Source of the DNA: Tagaea sp965279565
GTDB lineage: Bacteria > Pseudomonadota > Alphaproteobacteria > CACIAM-22H2
DNA length: 64,000 nucleotides
Assembly (NCBI GenBank): GCA_965279565.1
Contig: OZ257249.1
Location: 3,596,001 to 3,660,000, forward strand
Direction of reading: 5' to 3'
Numbering within the stretch: position 1 is the first letter of the stretch; each line of letters opens with the position of its first letter. This document shows positions 24,831 to 32,984 of this stretch, in pieces. The notes beneath the pieces are model-generated. The model was not told where the DNA came from, did no database searches, and saw only the letters and a list, made by a program, of their open reading frames with translations. The position numbers and the translations under genes are program-made.

Positions 24831-25523
24831 ATGCATCCCGCCCAGCTCGCCACGCGATTCCGCGCCGAAGACGCGCTTGCCGCCGGCACCACGCCCGCTT
24901 CGGTGGCGGCCGCCGCGCGCGCCTCGCACCTGATCTTCGACCGCGCGATGGACAATCTGCGCGACGGGATCGAGGCGGTGGGCCCCGTCGCCTGCAAACA
25001 GGGCTGCAACTGGTGCTGCCACCAGCACGTGACCGTGGTCGCGGCCGAAGCTTTGGCCATCCACGCGCATATCGCGGGCACGCCGCTCGAGGCGCGCGTG
25101 CTTGCGGCGGCACCGGCGATCGTCGGCGTGGACCCCGAGGCGCGAAAGGCGGCGCGCACGCCCTGCCCGTTCGTCAGTGCCGAGGGCTGCGCCATCTATG
25201 CGCTGCGCCCGAACCGCTGCCGGTCGGTCCATTCGCGCGACGCCGACTATTGCCGGCGGCGCTATGAAGGCGTGGTCGGCGAGCCCGTACCGCCCGACCG
25301 GCCCATCCCGGTCGAGCCGGTCGTCGTGGCCGACGCAACCCTCGCGGGCCTTGCCCAGGCGCTGCGCGGGCGCGGACTGGCCGTGGAAGCGCTGGAACTG
25401 GTGCATGCGCTGGCGATCCTCGGCCACGATCCGGGGGCGGCCGAGGCCTATGTCGCCGGAACGGATGTTTTCGCGTCGGCGCGGCTTGCCCCGGCACTGG
25501 AAGAATCGCCGGCAAAAGACTAA
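24831..25523 (+). CDS. YkgJ-family cysteine-cluster protein
   Basis: 230 residues with the metal-binding cysteine array of the YkgJ (UPF0153) family: CKQGCNWCC (Cys55, Cys59, Cys62, Cys63), then CPFVSAEGCAIYALRPNRCRSVHS further on. The family is predicted to bind zinc or iron; its role is not established. The C-terminal 90 residues are helical. It ends 9 bases before map, so the two are likely co-transcribed. Confidence 0.85.
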   Translation: MHPAQLATRFRAEDALAAGTTPASVAAAARASHLIFDRAMDNLRDGIEAVGPVACKQGCNWCCHQHVTVVAAEALAIHAHIAGTPLEARVLAAAPAIVGVDPEARKAARTPCPFVSAEGCAIYALRPNRCRSVHSRDADYCRRRYEGVVGEPVPPDRPIPVEPVVVADATLAGLAQALRGRGLAVEALELVHALAILGHDPGAAEAYVAGTDVFASARLAPALEESPAKD

Positions 25524-25532
25524 ATTGCCCCC

Positions 25533-26360
25533 ATGAAAGACCTGCTCATGGACGACCCGCTGATCGATTCCGACGGGCGCGCCGTCAAGTTCCACGGCCC
25601 CGCCGAGTTCGAGGGCATGCGTCGCGCCGGCCGCCTTGCGGCCGAAACGCTCGACTACATCGTGCCTTTCGTGAAGCCGGGCATCACCACCGGCGACATC
25701 GACAGGCTGTGCCACGACTTCATCGTCGCCGCCGGCGCCATCCCGGCCCCGCTCGGCTACAAGGGTTTCCCCAAGTCCGTCTGCACGTCGGTCAACCACG
25801 TCGTGTGCCACGGCATCCCCGGCGACAAGGTGCTGGAGGACGGCGACATCCTGAACATCGACGTGACGACGATCGTCGACGAGTGGCACGGCGACACGAG
25901 CCGCATGTTCCTGGTCGGCGACGTCGGCGTGAAGGCGCGCAAGCTCGTCGATACGACCTACGAGGCGATGATGCTTGGCCTCGCCGCCATCAGGCCGGGC
26001 GCCACGCTGGGCGATATCGGCGCGGCGATCCAGAAGCATGCCGAGGCGCAGCGCTTCTCGGTCGTGCGCGATTTCTGCGGCCACGGCCTCGGCCGCGTGT
26101 TCCACGATTCGCCGTCGGTCCTGCATTACGGCCGCGCGGGCGAAGGCATGAAGCTGCGCGCCGGCATGTTCTTCACGGTCGAGCCGATGATCAATGCCGG
26201 CGACTGGCGCGTGAAGGTGCTGTCCGACGGCTGGACCGCCGTCACCAAGGACCGCTCGCTGTCCGCGCAGTTCGAGCACTCGGTCGGCGTGACCGAGACG
26301 GGCGTGGAGATCTTCACCGCCTCGCCCAAGGGCCTCGACAGGCCGCCTTACAGCGCCTGA
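25533..26360 (+). CDS. map: Type I methionine aminopeptidase
   Basis: 275 residues. The five metal ligands are in place: Asp110 (LNIDVT), Asp121 (HGDTSR), His184 (CGHGLGR), Glu217 (TVEPM) and Glu248 (FEHSV), with the substrate His in the VCHGIPG region. It removes the initiator Met from nascent proteins. The N-terminus is about 15-20 residues longer than in E. coli Map, a common variation. It follows the YkgJ gene by 9 bases and ends close to the convergent LysE gene. Confidence 0.95.
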   Translation: MKDLLMDDPLIDSDGRAVKFHGPAEFEGMRRAGRLAAETLDYIVPFVKPGITTGDIDRLCHDFIVAAGAIPAPLGYKGFPKSVCTSVNHVVCHGIPGDKVLEDGDILNIDVTTIVDEWHGDTSRMFLVGDVGVKARKLVDTTYEAMMLGLAAIRPGATLGDIGAAIQKHAEAQRFSVVRDFCGHGLGRVFHDSPSVLHYGRAGEGMKLRAGMFFTVEPMINAGDWRVKVLSDGWTAVTKDRSLSAQFEHSVGVTETGVEIFTASPKGLDRPPYSA

Positions 26361-26369
26361 TTTTTCCGG

Positions 26370-26981
26370 TCAGCGTTCCGCGACGGCGAGCTTGGCACCC
26401 AGCGCCACGAACGCCGCCGCGAAGCCGCGCCTGAGCCAGGCCAGCACGTTCGGGCGCGTCAGCACCTGACGGCGCATGGATGCCGCGAACGCGCCATAGG
26501 CCGCGAACACGACGAACGTCATCAGCATGAAGACCGCACTCAGCTCCAGCATCAAGGCGAGCGGGGCGGCGTCTTCGGGACCCACGAACTGCGGCAGGAA
26601 CGCGAAAAAGAAGATCGACAGCTTCGGGTTCAGGAGGTTCACGAGCACGGCCGAATTGACAATCCGCATCGCCGACTGCGGCGGGGCGGCCTCGTTCACG
26701 TCCAGCGCCCCGCCCTCCTTCAGCGTGTGCCACGCCATGTAGAGCAGGTAGGCCACGCCCAGATATTTCAGCACCTCGAACGCCAAGGCACTCGTGTGCA
26801 GCAGGGCGGCAAGGCCCGTCACGGCCGCGAACATGTGCGGCAGGATGCCCAGCGTGCAGCCGAAGGCCGCAATGGTGCCGGCCTTCGTGCCGCGCGACAG
26901 GCCCGCGGCGATGGTGAACAGGGCGCCGGTTCCCGGCGAGGCGACGACGATCAGCGACGTGATCAGGAATTCGATTGTCAT
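26370..26981 (-). CDS. LysE family exporter
   Basis: 203 residues with about six membrane helices. The motif ASPGTGALFTIAAGLSRGTKAG (15-36) corresponds to the conserved PGP(N/x) loop of the LysE/RhtB family, and the LLNPKLSIFFFAFLPQFV segment is equally typical. Members export amino acids or related compounds; the substrate cannot be read from the sequence. It stands alone, divergent from radC. Confidence 0.88.
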   Translation of the reverse strand: MTIEFLITSLIVVASPGTGALFTIAAGLSRGTKAGTIAAFGCTLGILPHMFAAVTGLAALLHTSALAFEVLKYLGVAYLLYMAWHTLKEGGALDVNEAAPPQSAMRIVNSAVLVNLLNPKLSIFFFAFLPQFVGPEDAAPLALMLELSAVFMLMTFVVFAAYGAFAASMRRQVLTRPNVLAWLRRGFAAAFVALGAKLAVAER

Positions 26982-27041
26982 GGCGGCGAGCTTATCGCCA
27001 GACGCGTCGTACTACAATGATAACCATAGATTGTCATATGC

Positions 27042-27752
27042 GTGCGGGCCGCTAGTATCTCCTGCGTGAACGAATCAGCCGAACCCCATTTCCACGGCCA
27101 CCGCCAGCGCCTGCGCGAGCGCTTCCGGCGCGCGGGTGCTGCCGGCCTCGACGACCACGAGATGGTCGAGCTGCTGCTGTTTGCCGCCATCCCGCGGCGC
27201 GACGTGAAGCCGCTGGCGAAATCGCTGGTCGACCGGTTCGCCGGATACGCGGGCGTGCTGTCGGCCTCGCGCAGCGAGTTGTCCCGCATCGACGGGCTGG
27301 GGGACGTGGCGATCGACACGCTGCTCGTCGTGCGCGAGGCGGCCGTGCGGCTCGCGCGGGTCGAGGCAATGTCGAGCCCCGTGCTGTCCGGCTGGCAGAA
27401 GCTGATCGACTATTGCCGCGCCGACATGGCGCGCGCGCGCACCGAGCATTTCCGCCTGCTCTTCCTCGACAGGCGCAACCGGCTGATCCACGACGAGGTG
27501 CACCAGGTCGGTACGGTCGACCACGCCCCCGTCTATCCGCGCGAGGTCGCCAAGCGCTGCCTCGAGCTTTCGGCGACCGCCGTGATCCTCGTGCACAACC
27601 ACCCCTCCGGCGACCCCGCCCCCAGCCGCGCCGACATCGACATCACGAAGGACATCGCGAAGGCGCTGGGCGCCATCGGCGTGGTCGTGCACGACCATCT
27701 CGTCATCGGCCGCGCCGGGCATGCGAGCTTCAAGAGCCTGGGGTTGCTCTGA
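27042..27752 (+). CDS. radC: RadC family protein (JAB1/MPN domain)
   Basis: About 236 residues, with a GTG start at 27042 assumed; a GTG at 27066 (VNESAEPHF) is also possible, and neither has a clear ribosome site. The N-terminal half has helix-hairpin-helix character (LSRIDGLGDVAIDTLL); the C-terminal MPN metalloprotease-like site is HNHPSGDPAPSRADID (about 185-200). Despite the name, a DNA-repair role is disputed. It is followed at 12 bases by the cysteine-hydrolase homologue. Confidence 0.9.
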   Translation: MRAASISCVNESAEPHFHGHRQRLRERFRRAGAAGLDDHEMVELLLFAAIPRRDVKPLAKSLVDRFAGYAGVLSASRSELSRIDGLGDVAIDTLLVVREAAVRLARVEAMSSPVLSGWQKLIDYCRADMARARTEHFRLLFLDRRNRLIHDEVHQVGTVDHAPVYPREVAKRCLELSATAVILVHNHPSGDPAPSRADIDITKDIAKALGAIGVVVHDHLVIGRAGHASFKSLGLL

Positions 27753-27764
27753 GGCTCGTATAGA

Positions 27765-28313
27765 ATGGCGGGCATGGAATCCGTCCTCATCCTGATCGAC
27801 CTGCAGCAGGCGATCCGCTTTCCCTATTGGGGGCCGCGCAACAACCCGCAGGCGGAGACGAACGCTGCCGCCCTGCTCGCCCGCTGGCGCAAGGCGGACC
27901 GCCGCATCGTGCATGTGCGCCACGATTCGACCGAGCCACAGTCGGGCTACCGCCCCGGCCAGCCCGGCAACGACTTCCTGCCCGACTTTGTCCCGATACA
28001 AGGCGAGCGGGTCGAGCCCAAGCGCGTGAACAGCGCCTTCATCGGCACGGGGTTGGAAGCGTGGCTGCGCGCGGAAGGTTCGCCGCCACTGGTCTTCGCG
28101 GGCGTTTCGACCAGCAACTCGGTCGAGGCGAGCGTGCGCATGGCCGGGAATCTCGGCTTCGACGCGTATCTCGCAGGCGACGCGTGCTGGACGTTCGACA
28201 AGAAGCTGGCCGACGGGCGCACGATCCCGGCGGCCGACATGCACGCGATCTCGCTTGCCAACATCGACGGCGAATATGCGCGCGTGGTCGACACGGCGTG
28301 GCTGCTCCGCTAG
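27765..28313 (+). CDS. Isochorismatase/cysteine-hydrolase family protein lacking the catalytic Cys
   Basis: 182 residues of the isochorismatase-like fold. The acidic residue of the triad is in LILIDLQQA (Asp12), the Lys in EPKRVNSAF (about 86), but the nucleophile position reads GVSTSNSVEASVR with Ser119 instead of Cys. Cys-containing members are amidases such as nicotinamidase; members without it, such as isochorismatases, hydrolyse other bonds. It lies 12 bases after radC and 10 bases before a nitrile hydratase-like trio, so an amide-related role is tempting but the missing Cys argues against simple amidase chemistry. ATG 27774 is an alternative start. Confidence 0.8.
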   Translation: MAGMESVLILIDLQQAIRFPYWGPRNNPQAETNAAALLARWRKADRRIVHVRHDSTEPQSGYRPGQPGNDFLPDFVPIQGERVEPKRVNSAFIGTGLEAWLRAEGSPPLVFAGVSTSNSVEASVRMAGNLGFDAYLAGDACWTFDKKLADGRTIPAADMHAISLANIDGEYARVVDTAWLLR

Positions 28314-28323
28314 GCTTGCTGCC

Positions 28324-28653
28324 ATGAAATCGCATCCCCGTTCGCATCACGATATGGGCGGCGTCGAGCCCTTCGTGTCGGAGAAGATCGACCGCACCGA
28401 GCCGGAGCTGACGCAGTTCGACAAGCAGGTCGACGCGCTCATGAACCTGCTCTCGCACGCCTCGCGCCGCATGGTGCGCACCGACGAGCTGCGCAACGCG
28501 ATCGAATCGCTGCCGCCCGAGAAGTACGACGATCTCGCCTATTACGAGAAATGGATCCACGCCATTTCCGAAGTGCTCGTCCACAAGGACATCATCGGCG
28601 AGGAAGAGCTGGTGCTGAAGCTCGCCGAGATCAAGCAGGAAGAAGAAGGATGA
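28324..28653 (+). CDS. Nitrile hydratase/thiocyanate hydrolase: N-terminal half of beta subunit
   Basis: 109 residues matching only the N-terminal half of a nitrile hydratase beta subunit: the HHDMGGVEPF start, then a helical stretch ending in YYEKWIHAISEVLVHKDIIGEEEL. In thiocyanate hydrolase this half is a separate subunit (ScnB), and the gene order scnB-scnA-scnC is the one seen here. The TGA overlaps the next ATG by 4 bases. This subunit alone has no metal site. Confidence 0.8.
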   Translation: MKSHPRSHHDMGGVEPFVSEKIDRTEPELTQFDKQVDALMNLLSHASRRMVRTDELRNAIESLPPEKYDDLAYYEKWIHAISEVLVHKDIIGEEELVLKLAEIKQEEEG

Positions 28654-28949
28654 AGTTCGGCCCCGGCGACAGGGTGCGCGTGCGCGACGCCTGGCCCGAG
28701 GCCGGCGGGAAGAAGGTGCATGTCCGCACGCCGCATTTCGTGCGCGGACGCACGGGCGTCGTCGAGCGCGTGATGGGCGAGTTCGCCAATCCCGAAGACC
28801 TCGCCTTCGGCGGCAAGGGGCTGCCGAAGCTGCCGCTCTACATGATCCGCTTCGAGCGCGGCGATCTGTTCCCCGGCACCGTCAAGGGCCGCGAGACGCT
28901 GACCGCCGACATCTACGAAAGCTGGCTCGAACCCGGGGAACGCGCATGA
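28650..28949 (+). CDS. Nitrile hydratase/thiocyanate hydrolase: C-terminal (SH3-like) half of beta subunit
   Basis: 99 residues corresponding to the SH3-like C-terminal half of nitrile hydratase beta subunits: FGPGDRVRVRDAWP, HVRTPHFVRGRTGVVERVMG and a YMIRFERGDLFPG block that matches the (V)xFxxxDLWG motif. It is equivalent to ScnA of thiocyanate hydrolase. Start and stop overlap both neighbours as ATGA (28650-28653 and 28946-28949), so the three subunits are translationally coupled, as expected for a fixed-ratio complex. Confidence 0.82.
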   Translation: MKFGPGDRVRVRDAWPEAGGKKVHVRTPHFVRGRTGVVERVMGEFANPEDLAFGGKGLPKLPLYMIRFERGDLFPGTVKGRETLTADIYESWLEPGERA

Positions 28950-29587
28950 GCGGCGACCATCACGATCATATCCATGTGGGCCACGACCACGACCATGCGC
29001 CCATCACCAGCCACGAGCCGCGCGCCGAGTTCCGCCGCCTCGAACGCGCGGTGCGCGAGCTGCTGATCGCCAAGGGCATCATCGCGGCCGACGAGGTGCG
29101 AAAGCAGATCGAACTGATGGACAGCCGCAATCCCGGCATGGGGGCGAAGATCGTCGCGCGCGCGTGGGTGGACCCGGCCTTCAAGGCCCGCCTGCTCGCC
29201 GACGCGCGCAAGGCCGCCGACGAGATGGGCGTCGACACATCCAACACGGCCGCCGTGGTGGCGCTGGAGAATACCGATAAACTCCACCACGTCGTCGTCT
29301 GCACGCTGTGCTCGTGCTACCCGAAAGCGATCCTCGGGATTCCCCCGGCCTGGTACAAGACGTCCGCCTACCGCGCGCGCGCCGTGATCGAGCCGCGCGC
29401 CGTGCTGGCCGAGTTCGGCACCGTGCTGCCCGACGACGTCGAAATCCGCGTCGTGGATTCCACCGCCGATCTGCGCTATCTCGTCGTCCCGAAGCGCCCG
29501 GCGGGCACGGAAGGCTGGTCGGAAGAACGGCTCGCCGCCATCGTCGGGCGCGACAGCCTGATCGGCACGACGGTGCCGGTCGCCTAA
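28946..29587 (+). CDS. Nitrile hydratase alpha / thiocyanate hydrolase gamma subunit, cobalt type
   Basis: 213 residues. The metal site VCTLCSC (Cys119, Cys122, Cys124, with Thr120) is the cobalt-type form; iron enzymes have Ser there. The following YPKAILGIPPAWYKTSAYRARAVIEPR block is typical of the family. Nitrile hydratase turns nitriles into amides; thiocyanate hydrolase turns SCN- into carbonyl sulfide and ammonia with the same site. The three-subunit layout favours the latter or a toyocamycin-type nitrile hydratase. The N-terminus is unusually His-rich (HHDHIHVGHDHDH, 5-17), possibly for metal delivery. No separate activator gene is adjacent. Confidence 0.85.
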   Translation: MSGDHHDHIHVGHDHDHAPITSHEPRAEFRRLERAVRELLIAKGIIAADEVRKQIELMDSRNPGMGAKIVARAWVDPAFKARLLADARKAADEMGVDTSNTAAVVALENTDKLHHVVVCTLCSCYPKAILGIPPAWYKTSAYRARAVIEPRAVLAEFGTVLPDDVEIRVVDSTADLRYLVVPKRPAGTEGWSEERLAAIVGRDSLIGTTVPVA

Positions 29588-29605
29588 CCCTCACAAGGTC
29601 GAAGC

Positions 29606-30931
29606 ATGATCCCGCGCTATTCCCGCCCCCAGATGACCGCCATCTGGGAACCCGAATCCCGTTTCCGCATCTGGTTCGAGATCGAGGCCCACGCCTGCGA
29701 CGCGCAGGCGATCCTCGGCGTGATCCCGAAATCGGCCGCGAAGGAAATCTGGAAGAAGGGCAAGTGGGAGATCGCGCGCATCGACGAGATCGAGCGCGAG
29801 ACCAAGCACGACGTCATCGCGTTCCTGACCAACCTTGCCGAATATGTGGGCCCCGCCGCGCGCTTCGTGCACCAGGGCATGACGTCCTCCGACGTGCTGG
29901 ACACCACGTTCGCCGTGCAGCTCGTGCGCGCGAGCGACCTGCTGCTCGAAGGGATCGACCGCGTGCTCGCTGCCCTCAAGAAGCGCGCGATGGAGCACAA
30001 ATACACGCCGACCGTCGGGCGCAGCCACGCCATCCATGCCGAGCCCGTCACGTTCGGCCTGAAGCTCGCCGGCTTCCATGCCGAGTTCCAGCGCAACCGC
30101 GCGCGCCTGATGGCCGCACGCGCCGAGATCGCGACCTGCGCCATCTCCGGTGCCGTCGGCACGTTCGCCAACATCGACCCGTTCGTCGAGGAGTACGTCT
30201 CGAAGAAGCTGGGCCTCGTGCCCGAGACGGTCTCCACGCAGGTGATCCCGCGCGACCGTCACGCGATGTTCTTCGCCGTGCTCGGCGTGATCGCCGCGTC
30301 GATGGAGCGCTTCGCCATCGAGGTGCGCCATCTCCAGCGCACCGAACTGCGCGAGGCCGAGGAATATTTCAGCCCCGGGCAGAAGGGCTCGTCGGCGATG
30401 CCGCACAAGCGCAACCCGGTGCTGTCGGAGAACCTGACCGGCCTGTCGCGAATCGTGCGCGCGGCCGTCGTCCCGGCGATGGAGAACGTGGCGCTGTGGC
30501 ACGAGCGCGACATCTCGCACTCGGCCGTCGAGCGCGTGTTCGGGCCCGACGCGACGATAGCACTCGATTTCGCGCTCAACCGCATGGCCGGGCTGATCGA
30601 GAAATGGACGATCTATCCCGAGGCGATGCAGGCCAATCTCGACCGGCTGGGCGGGCTCGTCCATTCCCAGCGCGTGTTGCTCGCACTCACGCAGGCCGGC
30701 ATGGCGCGCGAGGACGCCTACCGCTTCGTCCAGTCGGCCGCGATGGAGATATGGAAGGCCGGCGGCGGCGATTTCGCCGCGCGCCTCAAGGCCGACCCGG
30801 TGGTGAAGAAGCACCTGTCGGCCAGGCAGATCGACGCGCTCTTCGATCTCGGCTACCATACCAAGCACGTGGACACGATCTTCCGCCGCGTGTTCGGCGC
30901 GCCGAAGAAGAAGGCGAAGAAGAAGCGCTAG
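29606..30931 (+). CDS. purB: Adenylosuccinate lyase
   Basis: 441 residues of the fumarase/aspartase superfamily. The MIPRYSRPQMTAIW start is typical; TSSDVLDTTFA, GRSHAIHAEP and the mobile signature loop KGSSAMPHKRNPV are all present. PurB splits SAICAR and adenylosuccinate in purine synthesis. It follows the nitrile hydratase-like trio by 18 bases and may be read from the same transcript; the rest of the purine genes begin 1.3 kb further on. The Lys-rich tail overlaps the convergent DUF1476 stop by 4 bases (CTAG). Confidence 0.96.
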   Translation: MIPRYSRPQMTAIWEPESRFRIWFEIEAHACDAQAILGVIPKSAAKEIWKKGKWEIARIDEIERETKHDVIAFLTNLAEYVGPAARFVHQGMTSSDVLDTTFAVQLVRASDLLLEGIDRVLAALKKRAMEHKYTPTVGRSHAIHAEPVTFGLKLAGFHAEFQRNRARLMAARAEIATCAISGAVGTFANIDPFVEEYVSKKLGLVPETVSTQVIPRDRHAMFFAVLGVIAASMERFAIEVRHLQRTELREAEEYFSPGQKGSSAMPHKRNPVLSENLTGLSRIVRAAVVPAMENVALWHERDISHSAVERVFGPDATIALDFALNRMAGLIEKWTIYPEAMQANLDRLGGLVHSQRVLLALTQAGMAREDAYRFVQSAAMEIWKAGGGDFAARLKADPVVKKHLSARQIDALFDLGYHTKHVDTIFRRVFGAPKKKAKKKR

Positions 30932-31245
30932 CCCTGCGCCATGATCTGCTTCTTGGCCTCGGGAAGCAGGTGCTCCATCTGGGCGCGAAGCTCGATCTCG
31001 GTCAGCGCCACGCCCTTGGCCTTGGCGTCCTTCAGGATCTTCTCGACCACGTCCGAATCGCCCGCCTTCTCGAAGTCGGACGAGACGACTTCCTTGGCGT
31101 AGGCGTCGACGTCGGCGATGCCGAGCTTGCCCGCGACCCACTGGCCGAGCAGCTTGTTCCGGCGCGCCATGACCTTGAACTGCAGATCCTGATCGTGCTT
31201 GAACTTGTTTTCGAAACCCTTTTGGCGTTCGTCGAAACCGCTCAT
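30928..31245 (-). CDS. DUF1476 protein (F1-ATPase zeta-subunit type)
   Basis: 105 residues, all-helical and charged, beginning MSGFDERQKGFENKFKHD, the hallmark of DUF1476. In Paracoccus this family is the zeta subunit that inhibits ATP hydrolysis by the F1FO-ATPase through its N-terminal segment; the family is largely confined to alphaproteobacteria. No ATP synthase gene lies in the window, so the role is transferred from the family. It shares a CTAG at its stop with purB. Confidence 0.9.
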   Translation of the reverse strand: MSGFDERQKGFENKFKHDQDLQFKVMARRNKLLGQWVAGKLGIADVDAYAKEVVSSDFEKAGDSDVVEKILKDAKAKGVALTEIELRAQMEHLLPEAKKQIMAQG

Positions 31246-31307
31246 GTCGATAGCCCCGTCGGTGGATGACTGGGTGCGGTTATAGCGAGCCGGAACCCGC
31301 TTGTCAC

Positions 31308-32051
31308 ATGTGCACCGTCGTCATATTGCGCCGCCCCGGCCACGACTGGCCCCTGATCCTCGGGGCCAACCGCGACGAGATGCGCGACCGGCCGTGGAAG
31401 CCGCCCGCCCGCCACTGGCCCGACCGGCCCGACGTGGTCGCGGGGCTCGACGTGCTGGCCGGCGGCTCGTGGATGGGGCTCAACGACCAGGGCGTTGTCG
31501 CCGCGATCCTCAATCGGCGCGGCACGCTGGGCCCGGCCGAAGGCAAGCGCTCGCGCGGCGAACTGGTGCTCGACGCGCTCGACCATGCCGACGCGGCGGA
31601 TGCGGCCAAGGCGTTCCGCGATCTTGCAAGCGAGGCGTACCGGCCGTTCAACATGGTCGTCGCCGACGACCGCGACGGCTACTGGCTCAAGTCGCTGGGC
31701 GAAGGGCGCGTGCAGGTCGAAGCGCTGCCGCCCGGCCTGTCGATGGTCACGGCCTATGACCGCAACGACACGGGCTCGGCGCGCATCGCGGCGAACCTGC
31801 CGCGCTTCGAGGCGGCCGCACCACCCGATCCCGACCGCGACGACTGGACGGCCTGGGAATCCCTGCTCGCCAGCCGCGAGGGCGACGGCGAGGCACGCAT
31901 GAACGTGGCGCTGCCGTCGGGTTTCGGCACCTCGTCGTCGAGCCTGCTGGCCCTGCCCGACCGCAGGCGCGAAAGCGAACGCCACGCGGTGTGGCGCTTC
32001 GCTGCGGGAGCCCCCGATTCGCACCCGTTCAGCCGCGTGAAAACCCGCTAA
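31308..32051 (+). CDS. NRDE/TANGO2 family protein
   Basis: 247 residues starting MCTVVIL with Cys2 as the expected N-terminal nucleophile once Met is removed. The name-giving NRDE motif is at 21-24 (GANRDEM), and ARHWPDRPDVVAGLDVLAGGSWMG matches the conserved early block. Relatives include eukaryotic TANGO2, implicated in haem and lipid handling; no bacterial role is firmly established. The ATG at 31308 is chosen because it places Cys at position 2. It lies between DUF1476 and the purC promoter. Confidence 0.85.
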   Translation: MCTVVILRRPGHDWPLILGANRDEMRDRPWKPPARHWPDRPDVVAGLDVLAGGSWMGLNDQGVVAAILNRRGTLGPAEGKRSRGELVLDALDHADAADAAKAFRDLASEAYRPFNMVVADDRDGYWLKSLGEGRVQVEALPPGLSMVTAYDRNDTGSARIAANLPRFEAAAPPDPDRDDWTAWESLLASREGDGEARMNVALPSGFGTSSSSLLALPDRRRESERHAVWRFAAGAPDSHPFSRVKTR

Positions 32052-32071
32052 TCCATAGGCTTAAGGGCGCA

Positions 32072-32100
32072 TTGCGAGGGGTGCGTCGGTGGGCTATACA
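32072..32100 (+). promoter_or_regulatory. Sigma-70-type promoter of the purine operon
   Basis: TTGCGA (32072-32077) and TATACA (32095-32100) are separated by exactly 17 bases, about 100 bases before the purC start. A transcript would begin near 32107, just before the leader hairpin. Confidence 0.6.
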
Positions 32101-32112
32101 GACCTCCTCTTT

Positions 32113-32169
32113 TTCCGCCCCGCCGCGCCTGTCGGAACCGATGGCGCGGCGCGACTTTTCGGGGCGGAA
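32113..32169 (+). promoter_or_regulatory. Long structured leader hairpin before purC
   Basis: Nested inverted repeats in the purC 5' leader: outer arms TTCCGCCCC (32113-32121) and GGGGCGGAA (32161-32169); inner arms GCCGCGCC (32122-32129) and GGCGCGGC (32143-32150); and an apical TCGG-AA-CCGA. A 10-base bulge sits on the 3' side. There is no T-run, so it is not a plain terminator; the ribosome site lies about 18 bases beyond. It could be an operator, an RNA switch or a stability element. Confidence 0.55.
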
Positions 32170-32197
32170 ACCACCCCATCGACGCCAGGGGGCGACA

Positions 32198-32965
32198 TTG
32201 TCCCGACGCAAGCAGCTTTACGAAGGCAAGGCCAAGATCCTGTTCGAGGGTCCGGAGCCCGGCACCATCGTCCAGTACTTCAAGGACGACGCGACCGCCT
32301 TCAACAACAAGAAGAAGGGCGTCATCACCGGCAAGGGCGTGCTCAACAACCGCATCTCGGAATTCCTGATGATGCGGCTGGAAGAGATCGGCGTGCCCAC
32401 GCATTTCATCCGCCGCCTCAACATGCGCGAACAGCTGGTGCGCGAGGTCGAGATCGTGCCGCTCGAGGTCATCGTGCGCAACGTCGCCGCCGGCTCGTTC
32501 AGCACGCGCTTCGGCGTGGCCGAGGGCCAGCCCCTGCCCCGCTCGATCGTCGAGTACTGCTACAAGAACGACGAACTGGGCGACCCGATGGTCTCGGAAG
32601 AGCACATCACCGCATTCGGCTGGGCCGACACGCGCGACCTCGACGACATCATGGCGCTGGCGCTGCGCATCAACGACTACCTCTCGGGCCTGTTCCTGGG
32701 CGTGGGCCTCAAGCTCGTCGACTTCAAGCTCGAGTTCGGCCGCCACTGGAACGAGCACGAGGAGATGCGCATCATCCTGGCCGACGAGATCAGCCCGGAC
32801 AGCTGCCGCCTGTGGGACATCAAGACGAACGAGAAGATGGACAAGGACCGCTTCCGGCGCGACCTCGGCAATGTCGAGGAAGCCTACCAGGAAGTGGCGC
32901 GGCGCCTCGGCATCCTGCCCGAGGGCGGCCCGCGCGACCACAAGGGTACCGGCACGCTCCAGTAA
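32198..32965 (+). CDS. purC: SAICAR synthase (phosphoribosylaminoimidazole-succinocarboxamide synthase)
   Basis: 255 residues from a TTG codon, chosen because AGGGGG stands 6 bases upstream and translation then gives the standard RRKQLYEGKAKIL N-terminus. The ATP-grasp-like core is intact: FNNKKKGVITGKGVLNN, the VPLEVIVRNVAAGSFS block and DEISPDSCRLWD near the C-terminus. It joins CAIR and aspartate in purine synthesis. It is first in purC-purS-purQ-purL-bolA-grxD. The TTG may keep translation low. Confidence 0.95.
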   Translation: MSRRKQLYEGKAKILFEGPEPGTIVQYFKDDATAFNNKKKGVITGKGVLNNRISEFLMMRLEEIGVPTHFIRRLNMREQLVREVEIVPLEVIVRNVAAGSFSTRFGVAEGQPLPRSIVEYCYKNDELGDPMVSEEHITAFGWADTRDLDDIMALALRINDYLSGLFLGVGLKLVDFKLEFGRHWNEHEEMRIILADEISPDSCRLWDIKTNEKMDKDRFRRDLGNVEEAYQEVARRLGILPEGGPRDHKGTGTLQ

Positions 32966-32984
32966 GACCAGCGCGAGGAAGTCG

